The notes under the pieces were generated by a model that had not been told where the DNA came from, did not search any database, and saw nothing but the letters and a program-made list of their open reading frames with translations. A DNA stretch of 64,000 bases from Psychrobacter arenosus. Its GTDB lineage: Bacteria > Pseudomonadota > Gammaproteobacteria > Pseudomonadales > Moraxellaceae. Both the position numbers and the translations under genes were made by a program. Positions 40,474 through 48,771 of this stretch are shown piece by piece; within the stretch, counting starts at the first letter, position 1, and every line of letters starts with the position of its first letter. The DNA is taken from the NCBI RefSeq assembly GCF_904848165.1, contig NZ_LR884459.1:3162001-3226000 (forward strand), given 5' to 3'.

Positions 40474-41277
40474 TTTTTAATTAGCATACTCTATAGCCCT
40501 ATAAATTATTGAATATAAGTCGGTTATAAAGGGACTGGCTAACAAATAGCTAGTTATAAAATAACGGGTAATCAAATAGTTAGTAATTAAAGAATAAGTA
40601 ATAAATTGAGCCCTAGTGAATAGGCAGATAACGACTAAATAAATTTCAAAAAATTATTAAAAAATTGTTTGCTTTCATTGCAGATACTACCTACTATGGT
40701 AACTAATGTAGGTTAGATACATTAATTATACTAAGTCACATATAAAACTAACATTAAGTCTTTATACTCTCTCTTGTTGTGGCAGCAGCGTTACTCATAA
40801 TGCGCCTAATAAGAATAATTCAATAATATTCCTACTACCATTTCTCAGTTATTCCAGTAAGTCCTTTTCAAGCATAGCATTTTTAGAATTTACTATGCTT
40901 TCATTACCGCCCATGTCGATAGGAAGATTTGTATATCAAGTTAGCGCTTGATAGTAAAGAGACCCTAAACACTACGCTCATGACTTAAGTGAGCTACCGC
41001 TAAGCGCTTATCTCTTCAATCTATAGTAAATGACTATAGTCAGGATGAGGATAGGAGTCAGCATAAGATTGGTGAAATCGGTCACTCTACACAAATTCAA
41101 ACTGTCTTTTTAAGGGACTTTGTCCTGGAGCGGTATGCGTTAATACTTGGTTGTTAAGTCGTTTCCTTTAGCCAACCCTTAGACTTCGCTGTTTTATTGA
41201 TAACAGTAGTCCATCGCGAGGAAGCTACAACAGCCAATTTTGCAATGTTGTTAAAATATTGCGTTAGGAGAAACAAA
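40474..41277. other. AT-rich intergenic region upstream of the BLUF gene
   Basis: About 800 bp without a credible gene. It contains an imperfect 30-bp tandem repeat (40543-40602), a small hairpin ACCTAC/GTAGGT near 40690-40712, and long A/T runs. The ORF that reaches back to 41197 is an unsupported extension of the BLUF frame. Confidence 0.4.
40543..40602. repeat. Imperfect 30-bp tandem repeat x2
   Basis: CAAATAGCTAGTTATAAA... beginning at 40543 recurs as CAAATAGTTAGTAATTAA... at 40573, each unit ending in TAAT. Confidence 0.55.
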
Positions 41278-41886
41278 TTGGTATCGATCACCGCACCTGC
41301 TATAGCAGAAGAGCAAGACCTTTATAGTATGGTATACATTAGCCGGATTACTTCTGCTGGTATGATGGCTGCTGGTACTTTAAATGACATTGCCGCTACC
41401 GCTATTGCCAATAACCAACAGAATAATATTACCGGGGTGCTCTGCTATGGCAACGGGTACTTTTTTCAATATTTAGAGGGCAGCGAAGACGCTCTTACTC
41501 GGCTTAAAAACGAACTTATCTTAGATACCCGTCATAAAGACATGCAGATTTTGCAATTTGACCGCTTAGCAGAGCGTGCTTTCACAGGGTGGTCTTTACA
41601 GTCGTTAGTTTTAGAAAACTGGCTATTGGATAAATCGAAGATGAAAAAACTGCTGCCTTTTCGTCCCGACAAATGGCAAGGTAATGATTGGAAAGTTTTT
41701 TTGAATATATTAAAAGAGTATCTCGATCAACATGAGCAGGAGCAAACTCCGCCTGTACAATACAATACTTTAGGCTTTACGGTGACCCGTCTGTTTAGCG
41801 ACCACCAAGCTTTTTTTGTTGTGCAAGCTATTTTGGGGATGCTGGTTCTTATCACGGTAGCGTCTTTGATGATGAGCAGTTTTTAA
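41278..41886 (+). CDS. BLUF-domain blue-light sensor with C-terminal membrane helix
   Basis: A 202-residue protein. The BLUF (flavin blue-light) domain occupies residues about 14-112. The photocycle residues of AppA have counterparts: Tyr20 (MVYISR), Asn46, Gln64 (FFQYLEGS) and Trp105 (FTGWSLQ). A linker follows, then one hydrophobic helix at about 177-200 that should anchor it in the inner membrane. The start is TTG at 41278, 7 bases after AGGAG; the longer frame from 41197 has no ribosome-binding site. There is no GGDEF, EAL or HTH output domain. Signalling must be through a partner (inference). Confidence 0.85.
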   Translation: MVSITAPAIAEEQDLYSMVYISRITSAGMMAAGTLNDIAATAIANNQQNNITGVLCYGNGYFFQYLEGSEDALTRLKNELILDTRHKDMQILQFDRLAERAFTGWSLQSLVLENWLLDKSKMKKLLPFRPDKWQGNDWKVFLNILKEYLDQHEQEQTPPVQYNTLGFTVTRLFSDHQAFFVVQAILGMLVLITVASLMMSSF

Positions 41887-41957
41887 TGGTTTATTAGCCA
41901 TTTAATCAATCTATGCAAAGGATTGAATAGGGTCATTAATAGTCGGATAGACTAATG

Positions 41958-41988
41958 ATAAGCTGCATTAAAGGTGCGGCTTATTTTA
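41958..41988 (+). terminator. Possible BLUF-gene terminator
   Basis: ATAAGCTGCA pairs with TGCGGCTTAT (one G-U pair) over a 7-base loop; the T-run is short. Confidence 0.5.
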
Positions 41989-42040
41989 TGACTCAGGATA
42001 AGCCAACTGTCCTAGTAATAGAAATCAAAATTTACGCATA

Positions 42041-42076
42041 AAAAAAAGCCAAATTCAAAGAATTTGGCTTTTTTAA
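42041..42076. terminator. Terminator of tRNA-Glu
   Basis: A 10-bp stem, AAGCCAAATT/AATTTGGCTT, with a 5-base loop, A-run and T-run. On the minus strand it lies about 60 bp after the tRNA. Confidence 0.82.
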
Positions 42077-42137
42077 TGTTACTCAGTTATTTTAATAGAG
42101 AGTGTCACTATTAACAATAACTGCGTCCCGAGGTATG

Positions 42138-42213
42138 TGGCGTCCCCAGGGGGATTCGAACCCCCGTTACCGCCGTGAAAGGGCGGTGTCCTAGGCCTCT
42201 AGACGATGGGGAC
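42138..42213 (-). tRNA. tRNA-Glu (TTC)
   Basis: 76 nt with encoded CCA. Acceptor stem GTCCCCA/TGGGGAC, anticodon loop CTTTCAC (anticodon TTC, bases 42177-42179 on the plus strand), T-loop GGTTCGAAT. It differs from E. coli tRNA-Glu at only a few positions. It stands alone; no rRNA gene is nearby and I see no integrated element or duplicated 3' end beside it. Confidence 0.97.
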
Positions 42214-42288
42214 TAGTACAACTAACTTCGACTGCTTTCACCATTAATGTCGAAGTGGTGCGTATTCTAAGGCTAAAGTTATGGTGAG

Positions 42289-42465
42289 TCAAGCTTTTTT
42301 ATCAAACTTTTTTAAATTTAATGGTATTGGCTTGAGAGCACACGAAGCGCCGGTCTCAAACTGCTTTAAATGATGGCGAATCCAAAGGGAAGTGATGATG
42401 CTAATAGTCACGGCTAATAGCATATAACCGCCGATGGTGGACCAGAGTATATGATGTGGCTGCAT
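42289..42465 (-). CDS. Small single-helix membrane protein
   Basis: 58 residues with a transmembrane helix at about 8-27 (STIGGYMLLAVTISIITSLW) and a basic end. The ATG at 42465 has AAGGA 7 bases upstream; the longer frame to 42540 overlaps the neighbouring gene's end and has no such site. Family not recognised. It ends about 75 bp before the tRNA-Glu. Confidence 0.6.
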   Translation of the reverse strand: MQPHHILWSTIGGYMLLAVTISIITSLWIRHHLKQFETGASCALKPIPLNLKKFDKKA

Positions 42466-42521
42466 GATAAATTCCTTTTTATCCGGCTCACATATAGACA
42501 GTATCGCATCTATATAGAAGA

Positions 42522-42722
42522 CTAAGCAGCAGGTGTGCAAGTTGCATTGAAAGGATAGTCAAAAATGTCATCATGAAATTGTGAGTAGTCACAGTGGTGA
42601 CGCTGAGTAGGGTCACCGAGATACTGAAATTTCACATAACAGCATGAGATGGCGATCACAAGTCCACAAAAGCTAATCACTAAAAATCGCCGTCGTATTA
42701 ATATCCTTATCAATGACAGCAT
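42522..42722 (-). CDS. Small membrane protein with Cys/His-rich periplasmic tail
   Basis: 66 residues: a basic start (IRILIRRR), one hydrophobic helix (about 13-30, with paired Cys), then a tail with DPTQRHHCDYSQFHDD and a final Cys. No strong ribosome-binding site was found. It lies 68 bp after rnt on the same strand. The protein-like tail favours a real gene, but the family is unknown. Confidence 0.5.
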   Translation of the reverse strand: MLSLIRILIRRRFLVISFCGLVIAISCCYVKFQYLGDPTQRHHCDYSQFHDDIFDYPFNATCTPAA

Positions 42723-42790
42723 CGTAATAACCCAGATGAAAGAGCCTACTAGCGGTTTATTCAGCGGGTAAAACGAGGCTATGACGCTGC

Positions 42791-43585
42791 CTATGGGTTG
42801 GTGTTGTCCTCTAACTCTACTGGTAATTGCTCAACATGTAAAGCATTAGGTAGCATAGGATAATTGTTTAAAATGTGGCAAAACAATTCTGCAGTTTTTT
42901 GCGTATCATAAAGGGCTGAATGGGCATCATTGCCATCGAATTCTAACCCCGCCGCTTTGCACGCGCGCGCCAATACGGTTTGCCCAAAAGCTAACGCTGA
43001 GAGGGTCACCGTATCAAAGACTGAAAAAGCATGAAAAGGGCTATGATTCTTGCTATTGGTACGCTCAATAACCGCATTGAGGAAGGCTAAGTCAAAATGC
43101 GCGTTGTGACCGACCAAGACGCATTGACGGCACTCATGCTCACGGCGGACTTCTTTTAACGCTTTAAAGATACGGCGCATAGCAACTTTTTCTTCTTCTG
43201 CAATAGCCTTACGCATTGGGTTATTGGGATCGATACCCGTAAAAGCGAGCGCTCGTGCCTCTAAGTTAGCGCCCTCGAAAGGCTCAATATGGGCATTAAC
43301 AGCTTCGCCTCGGTAAAAGTGACCGGCTTCGTCCAATAAGATAGGGATACAGGCAATCTCTAATAACGCATCTGTCTGAGCATTAAATCCTGCCGTTTCA
43401 ACATCCACGACTACCGGCATAAACTTACGAAAGCGTTCGCTAAGTTTTAGCTGAGCGGGACTATCAGTATCGGCTTGAGTCGCGCTTGTATCAGCCACAA
43501 CCGTCGAAGCATTCACGGAAGTGGCCGCAGTTACAGTATTTTCTACGGGCGTCATTGGGGTATCAGGTGCATTCATACAAGGCAT
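42791..43585 (-). CDS. rnt: Ribonuclease T
   Basis: A 264-residue DEDD 3'-5' exonuclease that trims tRNA and other stable RNA 3' ends. The core starts LSERFRKFMPVVVDVETAGF (Asp and Glu of motif I), with VGHNAHFDLAFLN (motif II) and DAHSALYDTQKTAELF (motif III). About 50 Thr/Ala-rich residues precede the core and are not in E. coli RNase T (215 residues). The start is uncertain: ATG at 43585 or 43576; the TTG at 43597 is less likely. The pyrC-rnt adjacency is also seen in Pseudomonas. Confidence 0.92.
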   Translation of the reverse strand: MPCMNAPDTPMTPVENTVTAATSVNASTVVADTSATQADTDSPAQLKLSERFRKFMPVVVDVETAGFNAQTDALLEIACIPILLDEAGHFYRGEAVNAHIEPFEGANLEARALAFTGIDPNNPMRKAIAEEEKVAMRRIFKALKEVRREHECRQCVLVGHNAHFDLAFLNAVIERTNSKNHSPFHAFSVFDTVTLSALAFGQTVLARACKAAGLEFDGNDAHSALYDTQKTAELFCHILNNYPMLPNALHVEQLPVELEDNTNP

Positions 43586-43762
43586 CAGTTCAGTCAAATT
43601 TAGTGAGAAAAAGGGCGGGAAAATAGCGCATTAATGGTTATTTAATGGCGAGTAAAAGTAGCTAGGATAGGTCAAAGTCATCATCAAGCTAAAATAAATA
43701 CGCTACCTATCTCGTTATAACCGCAAGAGACAGATAGCGTTTTAATTTTACTCAGTCGCCTT

Positions 43763-44917
43763 TTAAGCGAAAGACCAAGGTAGTGTCTCACCCGCTGCCA
43801 ATGGGGTAACCGTCGTTTGCTCAGCAGTCCCGGCAAGATAAGAGTAGTGGCTTGGGACTAATAATGGCTGTTTAACTAGCGTGATGGTGCTTTCATTTAC
43901 AGGTAGACCATAGAATTGCGCGCCGAAACGACTGGTAAAGCCTTCCAACTTATCGATTTTGCCCACGCTATCAAAAGCGGTGGCATATAGCGGCAGAGCA
44001 ATAGAGGAGCTGTAGCACCCTGCGCAACCACAAGCATTTTCTTTCGCATGAGTGGCATGGGGTGCTGAGTCAGTGCCTAAGAAAAACTTAGGATTGCCAC
44101 TGGTAGCCACATCGAGTAAGACTTTTTGGTGTTGCTCACGCTTTAGAATAGGCAAGCAATAGAAGTGGGGTTTGATACCACCTACCAATAAGTGATTGCG
44201 GTTATATAATAAATGCTGCGGGGTAATCGTAGCGGCGACTCGGTTGCTTTGCTCTAAGACAAAGTCAGCGGCATCACTGGTAGTAATATGCTCAACTACA
44301 ATTTTAAGCTCAGGGAATTTAGCGATAATCTGGCTTAATACTTCCTCTAAAAAGCGCTTTTCTCTATCGAAAATATCCACGTGAGAGGCGGTGACTTCAC
44401 CATGAATCAATAGCGGTAAGTTATATTTCTCTAACGCCTCAAAGATATCCACACATTGGTTAATATCGGTCACGCCATCCGCTGAGTTGGTGGTGGCGCC
44501 TGCAGGATACAGTTTGACTGCTTGTACCAGCCCTGAACGAGCCGCTGCAGCAATGTCGTCTGCCGTCGTATGATCTGTGAGGTACAAAGTCATACGTGGG
44601 TCAAAAGCCTCTTTGCGAGCTTGCGGCAAATCAGACGCTTGTAGCGCCGCCATGATGCGCTCACGGTAGGCAATAGCATCGCTAGCTGTTTTGACCGGTG
44701 GCACCAAATTAGGCATGCACATCACACGGTTAAAGCTTTGGGCGGCATGCGCTACGGTCGTTGCTAGAGCGGCGCCATCCCGTAAGTGAATGTGCCAATC
44801 ATCCGGCTGTAAAAGCGTAATAGTTTGCGCCATAGTATCCGTAGCAATAGCATCGTTTACTGGCAAAGTGGCAGAGGTATCATGAGCAGGCGAAGTAGCT
44901 GAATTTTGAGCAGTCAT
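43763..44917 (-). CDS. pyrC: Dihydroorotase
   Basis: A 384-residue zinc enzyme that cyclises carbamoyl-aspartate in pyrimidine synthesis. The metal-binding [10 protein letters not shown], the carbamylated lysine in [12 protein letters not shown], the histidines in LPLLIHGE and VVEHITT, and the catalytic GTDSAPH are all present. Some 30 Ala/Thr-rich residues precede the usual start; the ATG encoding MAQTITLLQ is an alternative. It lies divergent from argG. Confidence 0.95.
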   Translation of the reverse strand: MTAQNSATSPAHDTSATLPVNDAIATDTMAQTITLLQPDDWHIHLRDGAALATTVAHAAQSFNRVMCMPNLVPPVKTASDAIAYRERIMAALQASDLPQARKEAFDPRMTLYLTDHTTADDIAAAARSGLVQAVKLYPAGATTNSADGVTDINQCVDIFEALEKYNLPLLIHGEVTASHVDIFDREKRFLEEVLSQIIAKFPELKIVVEHITTSDAADFVLEQSNRVAATITPQHLLYNRNHLLVGGIKPHFYCLPILKREQHQKVLLDVATSGNPKFFLGTDSAPHATHAKENACGCAGCYSSSIALPLYATAFDSVGKIDKLEGFTSRFGAQFYGLPVNESTITLVKQPLLVPSHYSYLAGTAEQTTVTPLAAGETLPWSFA

Positions 44918-45223
44918 AGAGCAAATCGGTACTTAAATTAGGATAATGATATGATAACAGATTTTGCTTTGCGACTAAATGAGCAGCGAGTGAGAATGCG
45001 CAATATGTAAGCAATATAAAGCGCTAAGGGTTTACTAACGTCAGCAGACGGTCTATTCTATAATATGGTATTGGGGCGTTTTTTTTACACTATAGACCAA
45101 TGAGATAGCCGTCAATAAACGGTCTTGTAGGTGTTTTTTCGCTTATTTTGCTTAGCCTAAGAGCTTTCGCTTAAGTTAATGCGCTATTTTTTGCGTTCGT
45201 TATTCATTATATAAGGATTTTCT
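44918..45223. other. Divergent pyrC/argG promoter region
   Basis: 306 bp. A perfect TATAAT occurs at 45059-45064 but no good -35 box is at the right distance. No clear ARG-box palindrome was found. Confidence 0.35.
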
Positions 45224-46462
45224 ATGTCAAAACTTGATCCAAAAAATATCAATAAGATTGTCTTGGCGTATTCAGGTGGTCTGGATACTTCGATCATCGC
45301 TCAGTGGCTGCAAGAGACCTATGATGCTGAAGTGATTACTTTTACTGCGGATATCGGTCAAGGTGAAGAAGTTGAGCCCGCCCGCGCAAAAGCCGAAGCA
45401 ATGGGTATCAAGCACATTCATATTGAAGATCTCCGCGAAGAGTTTGCCCGTGACTACGTCTATCCGATGTTCCGTGCTAATGCTATTTATGAAGGCGAAT
45501 ATTTATTAGGAACCTCTATTGCACGTCCGCTTATCGCTAAGCGTTTGGTAGAAATCGCCAAAGAGCACGATGCCGATGCCATCAGTCATGGCGCTACTGG
45601 TAAAGGTAATGACCAAGTGCGTTTTGAGCTAGGTGCTATTGCGCTAGCCCCCGACATCAAGACTATTGCTCCATGGCGCGAATGGGACCTCTCTAGCCGC
45701 GAAAGCTTGATGCAATATGCTGAAGAGCGCAATATCCCAATCGACTTTGCGAGTAATAAGAAAAAATCTCCTTATTCAATGGACGCCAACTTACTGCATA
45801 TCTCTTATGAAGGCGGTATTCTAGAAGACCCTTACGCCGAAGCAGAAGACGATATGTGGCGCTGGTCAGTGAGCCCAGAGCAAGCCCCAGACGAAGCTCA
45901 GTACCTTGAGCTGGAATACGAAAAGGGTGACCTAGTCGCTATTGATGGCGAGCGTCTCAAGCCATTTGAAGTGATGATTAAGCTGAATGAAATCGGTGGT
46001 AAGCATGGTATCGGCCGTTTAGATATCGTAGAAAACCGTTACGTGGGCATGAAGTCACGCGGTTGCTACGAGACGCCAGCAGGGACTATTATGCTTAAAG
46101 CGCATCGTGGTATTGAGTCATTGACGCTAGACCGTGAAGCGGCGCATCTTAAAGATGAGCTCATGCCACGTTATGCCAAGATTATCTATAACGGCTACTG
46201 GTTTAGCCCTGAGCGCGAAATGCTTCAGGCGCTTATCGACAAGTCGCAAGAGTACGTCAACGGTACCGTACGCGTGAAGTTGTATAAAGGCAGCGTGAGC
46301 GTCGTTGGTCGTAAATCAGACGACTCGCTATTTGACGAAAAAATCGCCACGTTTGAAGATGATGCCGGTGCTTACGATCAAAAAGACGCGGAAGGTTTCA
46401 TCCGTCTAAATGGTCTGCGTCTAGCTATCGAAGCCAGCCGTGGTCGCGACTTATCCAAATAA
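45224..46462 (+). CDS. argG: Argininosuccinate synthase
   Basis: A 412-residue ATP-dependent enzyme joining citrulline and aspartate in arginine synthesis. The PP-loop motif [15 protein letters not shown] opens the protein; [12 protein letters not shown] and [13 protein letters not shown] follow. It is the 400-residue class rather than the longer E. coli type. AAGGA precedes the ATG and a strong terminator follows. Confidence 0.97.
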   Translation: MSKLDPKNINKIVLAYSGGLDTSIIAQWLQETYDAEVITFTADIGQGEEVEPARAKAEAMGIKHIHIEDLREEFARDYVYPMFRANAIYEGEYLLGTSIARPLIAKRLVEIAKEHDADAISHGATGKGNDQVRFELGAIALAPDIKTIAPWREWDLSSRESLMQYAEERNIPIDFASNKKKSPYSMDANLLHISYEGGILEDPYAEAEDDMWRWSVSPEQAPDEAQYLELEYEKGDLVAIDGERLKPFEVMIKLNEIGGKHGIGRLDIVENRYVGMKSRGCYETPAGTIMLKAHRGIESLTLDREAAHLKDELMPRYAKIIYNGYWFSPEREMLQALIDKSQEYVNGTVRVKLYKGSVSVVGRKSDDSLFDEKIATFEDDAGAYDQKDAEGFIRLNGLRLAIEASRGRDLSK

Positions 46463-46516
46463 ATGACCAAAGTATGGGGCTGTGATAAGCGGTATTGATA
46501 TCCAACCCTTAGTCCC

Positions 46517-46552
46517 AAAAAAAGCAGAGGCCCTAGAGTCTCTGCTTTTTTT
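46517..46552 (+). terminator. argG terminator
   Basis: A 9-bp stem, AAAGCAGAG/CTCTGCTTT, and a T-run. The A-run on the left may let it act on the minus strand too. Confidence 0.82.
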
Positions 46553-46607
46553 ATGGCGGTTACTAATCAGCTAATAGTGGTTGACTAACCTTACTTAGTT
46601 GCGCTGG

Positions 46608-47906
46608 CTATGGTCGATTCGTGGTATTAGATTCCACCGCGTTATCGCTCGCTTTAGTCTTAGTGTTAGTGATAGAAGCCGTATTTTGCGCCAGACTTGC
46701 TTGTTTAGACTGATATTTCAGCATAGCTAAACCGCCTAACACCCCAATCACTAAGCAAATGATTAAAATAACCGGGTCTTTCCAAAGCGGTTTGGCTTTA
46801 GCAGGCACTAAAGGAGCTGTCCCTGGCTTATCCACTGGCGGCGTGGCTACCGCCGGGCTGACCCCCAACATGCTTAAGCTCACAAAAGGCCGGCTGGGCG
46901 GCGATTTTGGCTCGGACGCTATTTTTAAGCGTTGGCGACTGAGATAAATATCACTAATTTTGGCGAGCTGTAATAACCAACGTTGATGCGGTAGCGATAC
47001 TGCTGCCATAGGGCCAAAGGCTAATAAGTCATCGTGTAGACTTTGATCGGCATTGTCGATTGAGCGACCAATGATTTTGGCATAATGCGGCACAGCATCA
47101 TCGTGGCTGTCTGGGATAACTATAGGGGCGGGTGAGTAGCGGGTGAGCTCATACCAATAAGGGTCAAAGGGTGGCGGGGCGATAATAGCGTCCATAGCAG
47201 CCAAGTCTTGGGAAATTTCTTGGTTTAGTAATGGCTCAGAACCCTCTAACAGGTTTGTTGTATTCTCCAATCCCTCGCTATTATTAGCGTTTGCTTTATT
47301 ATTGTGATGGTCCCAAGCCGCATTCTGCTGAGTAAGAGTGGCGAGATGGGTGGCAGAATCCTTATTGACGGGGTCGAAATTGGCTGAATCAAAGCGAGCA
47401 AAAGATAAAAACTGCGGTTGCAGGTGCAGCCATTCCACGACATCTTCGCTATCCAATTGCGCATAATCCGCTAAAATAGCCAGTTCTCGCAGAAATATAA
47501 CACTGAGTGTGGTTACTAAGGTATACACGTGCTCTGGAGCCGCCTGAATATCAGCAGCGATATAATCTACAGCCGCTGTCAAACTGCGCGAATCTGGGAA
47601 TATAGCATCAGCAACGGCTTGCCGATAATTTAGCGCTATACTCATCGTGACGAAATTCATCGAGTTATATTGGCGTAAGTCCTTAATACCACTGCGCGAA
47701 AATAGTTTTTTCAGTACCGCTGTGCCGCCATGACGGGCTTGATAAGACAACAAAGCACTGAGCAGGGCTTGTAAACTGGCGGTAAGTCCACGTTGGGCTT
47801 GAGGTAGAGATAGGTGGGAGATGTCGGCTAATAAAGGCGTCAGCGGCAAGGTATCGGTATACATAAAGTCATAAATCGACACTCGTGTCGGTGAAATAAG
47901 TTTCAT
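46608..47906 (-). CDS. Unknown 432-residue protein with C-terminal membrane helix
   Basis: The N-terminal 170 residues look like a folded helical domain (LLSYQARHGGTAVLKKLFSR, NYRQAVADAIFPDS). A long polar linker follows, then a second conserved-looking stretch (HYAKIIGRSIDNAD, LPHQRWLLQLAKISDIYLSRQ), a Pro/Ala linker and one membrane helix near residues 375-395 (VILIICLVIGVLGGLAML). The C-terminal 40 residues are Ser/Thr/Asn-rich. No named family was recognised. It is divergent from the L,D-transpeptidase gene. The ATG at 47906 is kept although its ribosome-binding site is weak. Confidence 0.6.
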   Translation of the reverse strand: MKLISPTRVSIYDFMYTDTLPLTPLLADISHLSLPQAQRGLTASLQALLSALLSYQARHGGTAVLKKLFSRSGIKDLRQYNSMNFVTMSIALNYRQAVADAIFPDSRSLTAAVDYIAADIQAAPEHVYTLVTTLSVIFLRELAILADYAQLDSEDVVEWLHLQPQFLSFARFDSANFDPVNKDSATHLATLTQQNAAWDHHNNKANANNSEGLENTTNLLEGSEPLLNQEISQDLAAMDAIIAPPPFDPYWYELTRYSPAPIVIPDSHDDAVPHYAKIIGRSIDNADQSLHDDLLAFGPMAAVSLPHQRWLLQLAKISDIYLSRQRLKIASEPKSPPSRPFVSLSMLGVSPAVATPPVDKPGTAPLVPAKAKPLWKDPVILIICLVIGVLGGLAMLKYQSKQASLAQNTASITNTKTKASDNAVESNTTNRP

Positions 47907-48024
47907 AATGCCACAGTGTTAAGGAATGTGACTCTATATTAAGGTCACAATCCCCATGTTACAATCCCTAAATACCGCTGGACTCAAACAAACCTTAGTA
48001 TATTCAATAATGACTATCCTGATT

Positions 48025-48064
48025 AATAAGTACGCTCAAGAATAAGTAAGCTCAATAATAAGTA
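48025..48064 (+). repeat. 16-bp tandem repeat x2.5 before the transpeptidase start
   Basis: AATAAGTA occurs at 48025, 48041 and 48057 with exact 16-bp spacing; the full units AATAAGTACGCTCAAG and AATAAGTAAGCTCAAT differ at two positions. The last copy ends 3 bases before the ATG. Confidence 0.75.
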
Positions 48065-48067
48065 GAC

Positions 48068-48643
48068 ATGACTATGACCAACCTTTCTAATAACGCTGCT
48101 ATAGCTTCCCCTTCGAATCCTAATGCATTAGAGACAGCAGCACAGCTGACTTCGCAATTGGTTGTGAGTGTAAGTGAGCAGACCATGCGCCATTATCATC
48201 ATAGTGAACTGCTAAAAACCTACACCGTCTCTACTGCTGAAAATGGTATTGGCAGTACGGAAGGCAGTGGCAAGACGCCGCTAGGTCGCCATATCATTGG
48301 CAGTAAAATTGGTGGTGACCAGCCTATTAATGCTGTGTTTATTGCGCGCGTCCCTACTGGTGAAGTGTATAGCGAAGCGCTTGCAGCAGCTTATCCTGAG
48401 CGCGATTGGATACTCAGTCGTATTCTGCGTTTAGAAGGCTGTGAAGAAGGGTTGAATAAAGGCGTTGATGCTGATGGCGTGTGTTGCGATACTTACGAGC
48501 GCTACGTCTATATCCACGGTACGCCAGATTCAGAGCCGATGGGCATCCCACTATCTTTCGGCTGTATTCGTATGCGCAATCAAGATATTATTGAGCTGTT
48601 TGAGCAGGTGTTTGAGGGCACTGTGGTTGATATCGTTGTTTAG
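48068..48643 (+). CDS. L,D-transpeptidase (YkuD domain)
   Basis: 191 residues. The YkuD domain covers about residues 30-191: the beta-strand start LVVSVSEQTM, STAENGIGSTEGSGKTPLG, and the active site HGT (His150) with SFGCIRM (Cys166). Such enzymes form 3-3 cross-links or attach lipoproteins to murein. No signal peptide or membrane helix is visible; the first 25 residues are polar. ATG codons at 48068 and 48074 are both possible. Confidence 0.85.
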   Translation: MTMTNLSNNAAIASPSNPNALETAAQLTSQLVVSVSEQTMRHYHHSELLKTYTVSTAENGIGSTEGSGKTPLGRHIIGSKIGGDQPINAVFIARVPTGEVYSEALAAAYPERDWILSRILRLEGCEEGLNKGVDADGVCCDTYERYVYIHGTPDSEPMGIPLSFGCIRMRNQDIIELFEQVFEGTVVDIVV

Positions 48644-48670
48644 GGCTGTGACGACTAAAGACTAGCGAAC

Positions 48671-48702
48671 GAAAAAAGGCTGGAAGATAGTCTCCCAGCC
48701 TT
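48671..48702 (-). terminator. Terminator of the CYTH-CHAD gene
   Basis: On the minus strand, AAGGCTGG...CCAGCCTT is followed by six T. Confidence 0.7.
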
Positions 48703-48771
48703 AATTAATATAAGATTATGGACCTATAGGTCAGTAGAACAGTAGGACTCGTGCAGAAGCCCGTTAGACCG

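Noticed and set aside
42138-42213. tRNA-Glu as an integration site for a mobile element
   Set aside because: No integrase, no repeated tRNA 3' end and ordinary genes on both sides.
45059-45064. TATAAT between pyrC and argG
   Set aside because: The -35 region at proper spacing (TAACGT) is poor; not called as a promoter.
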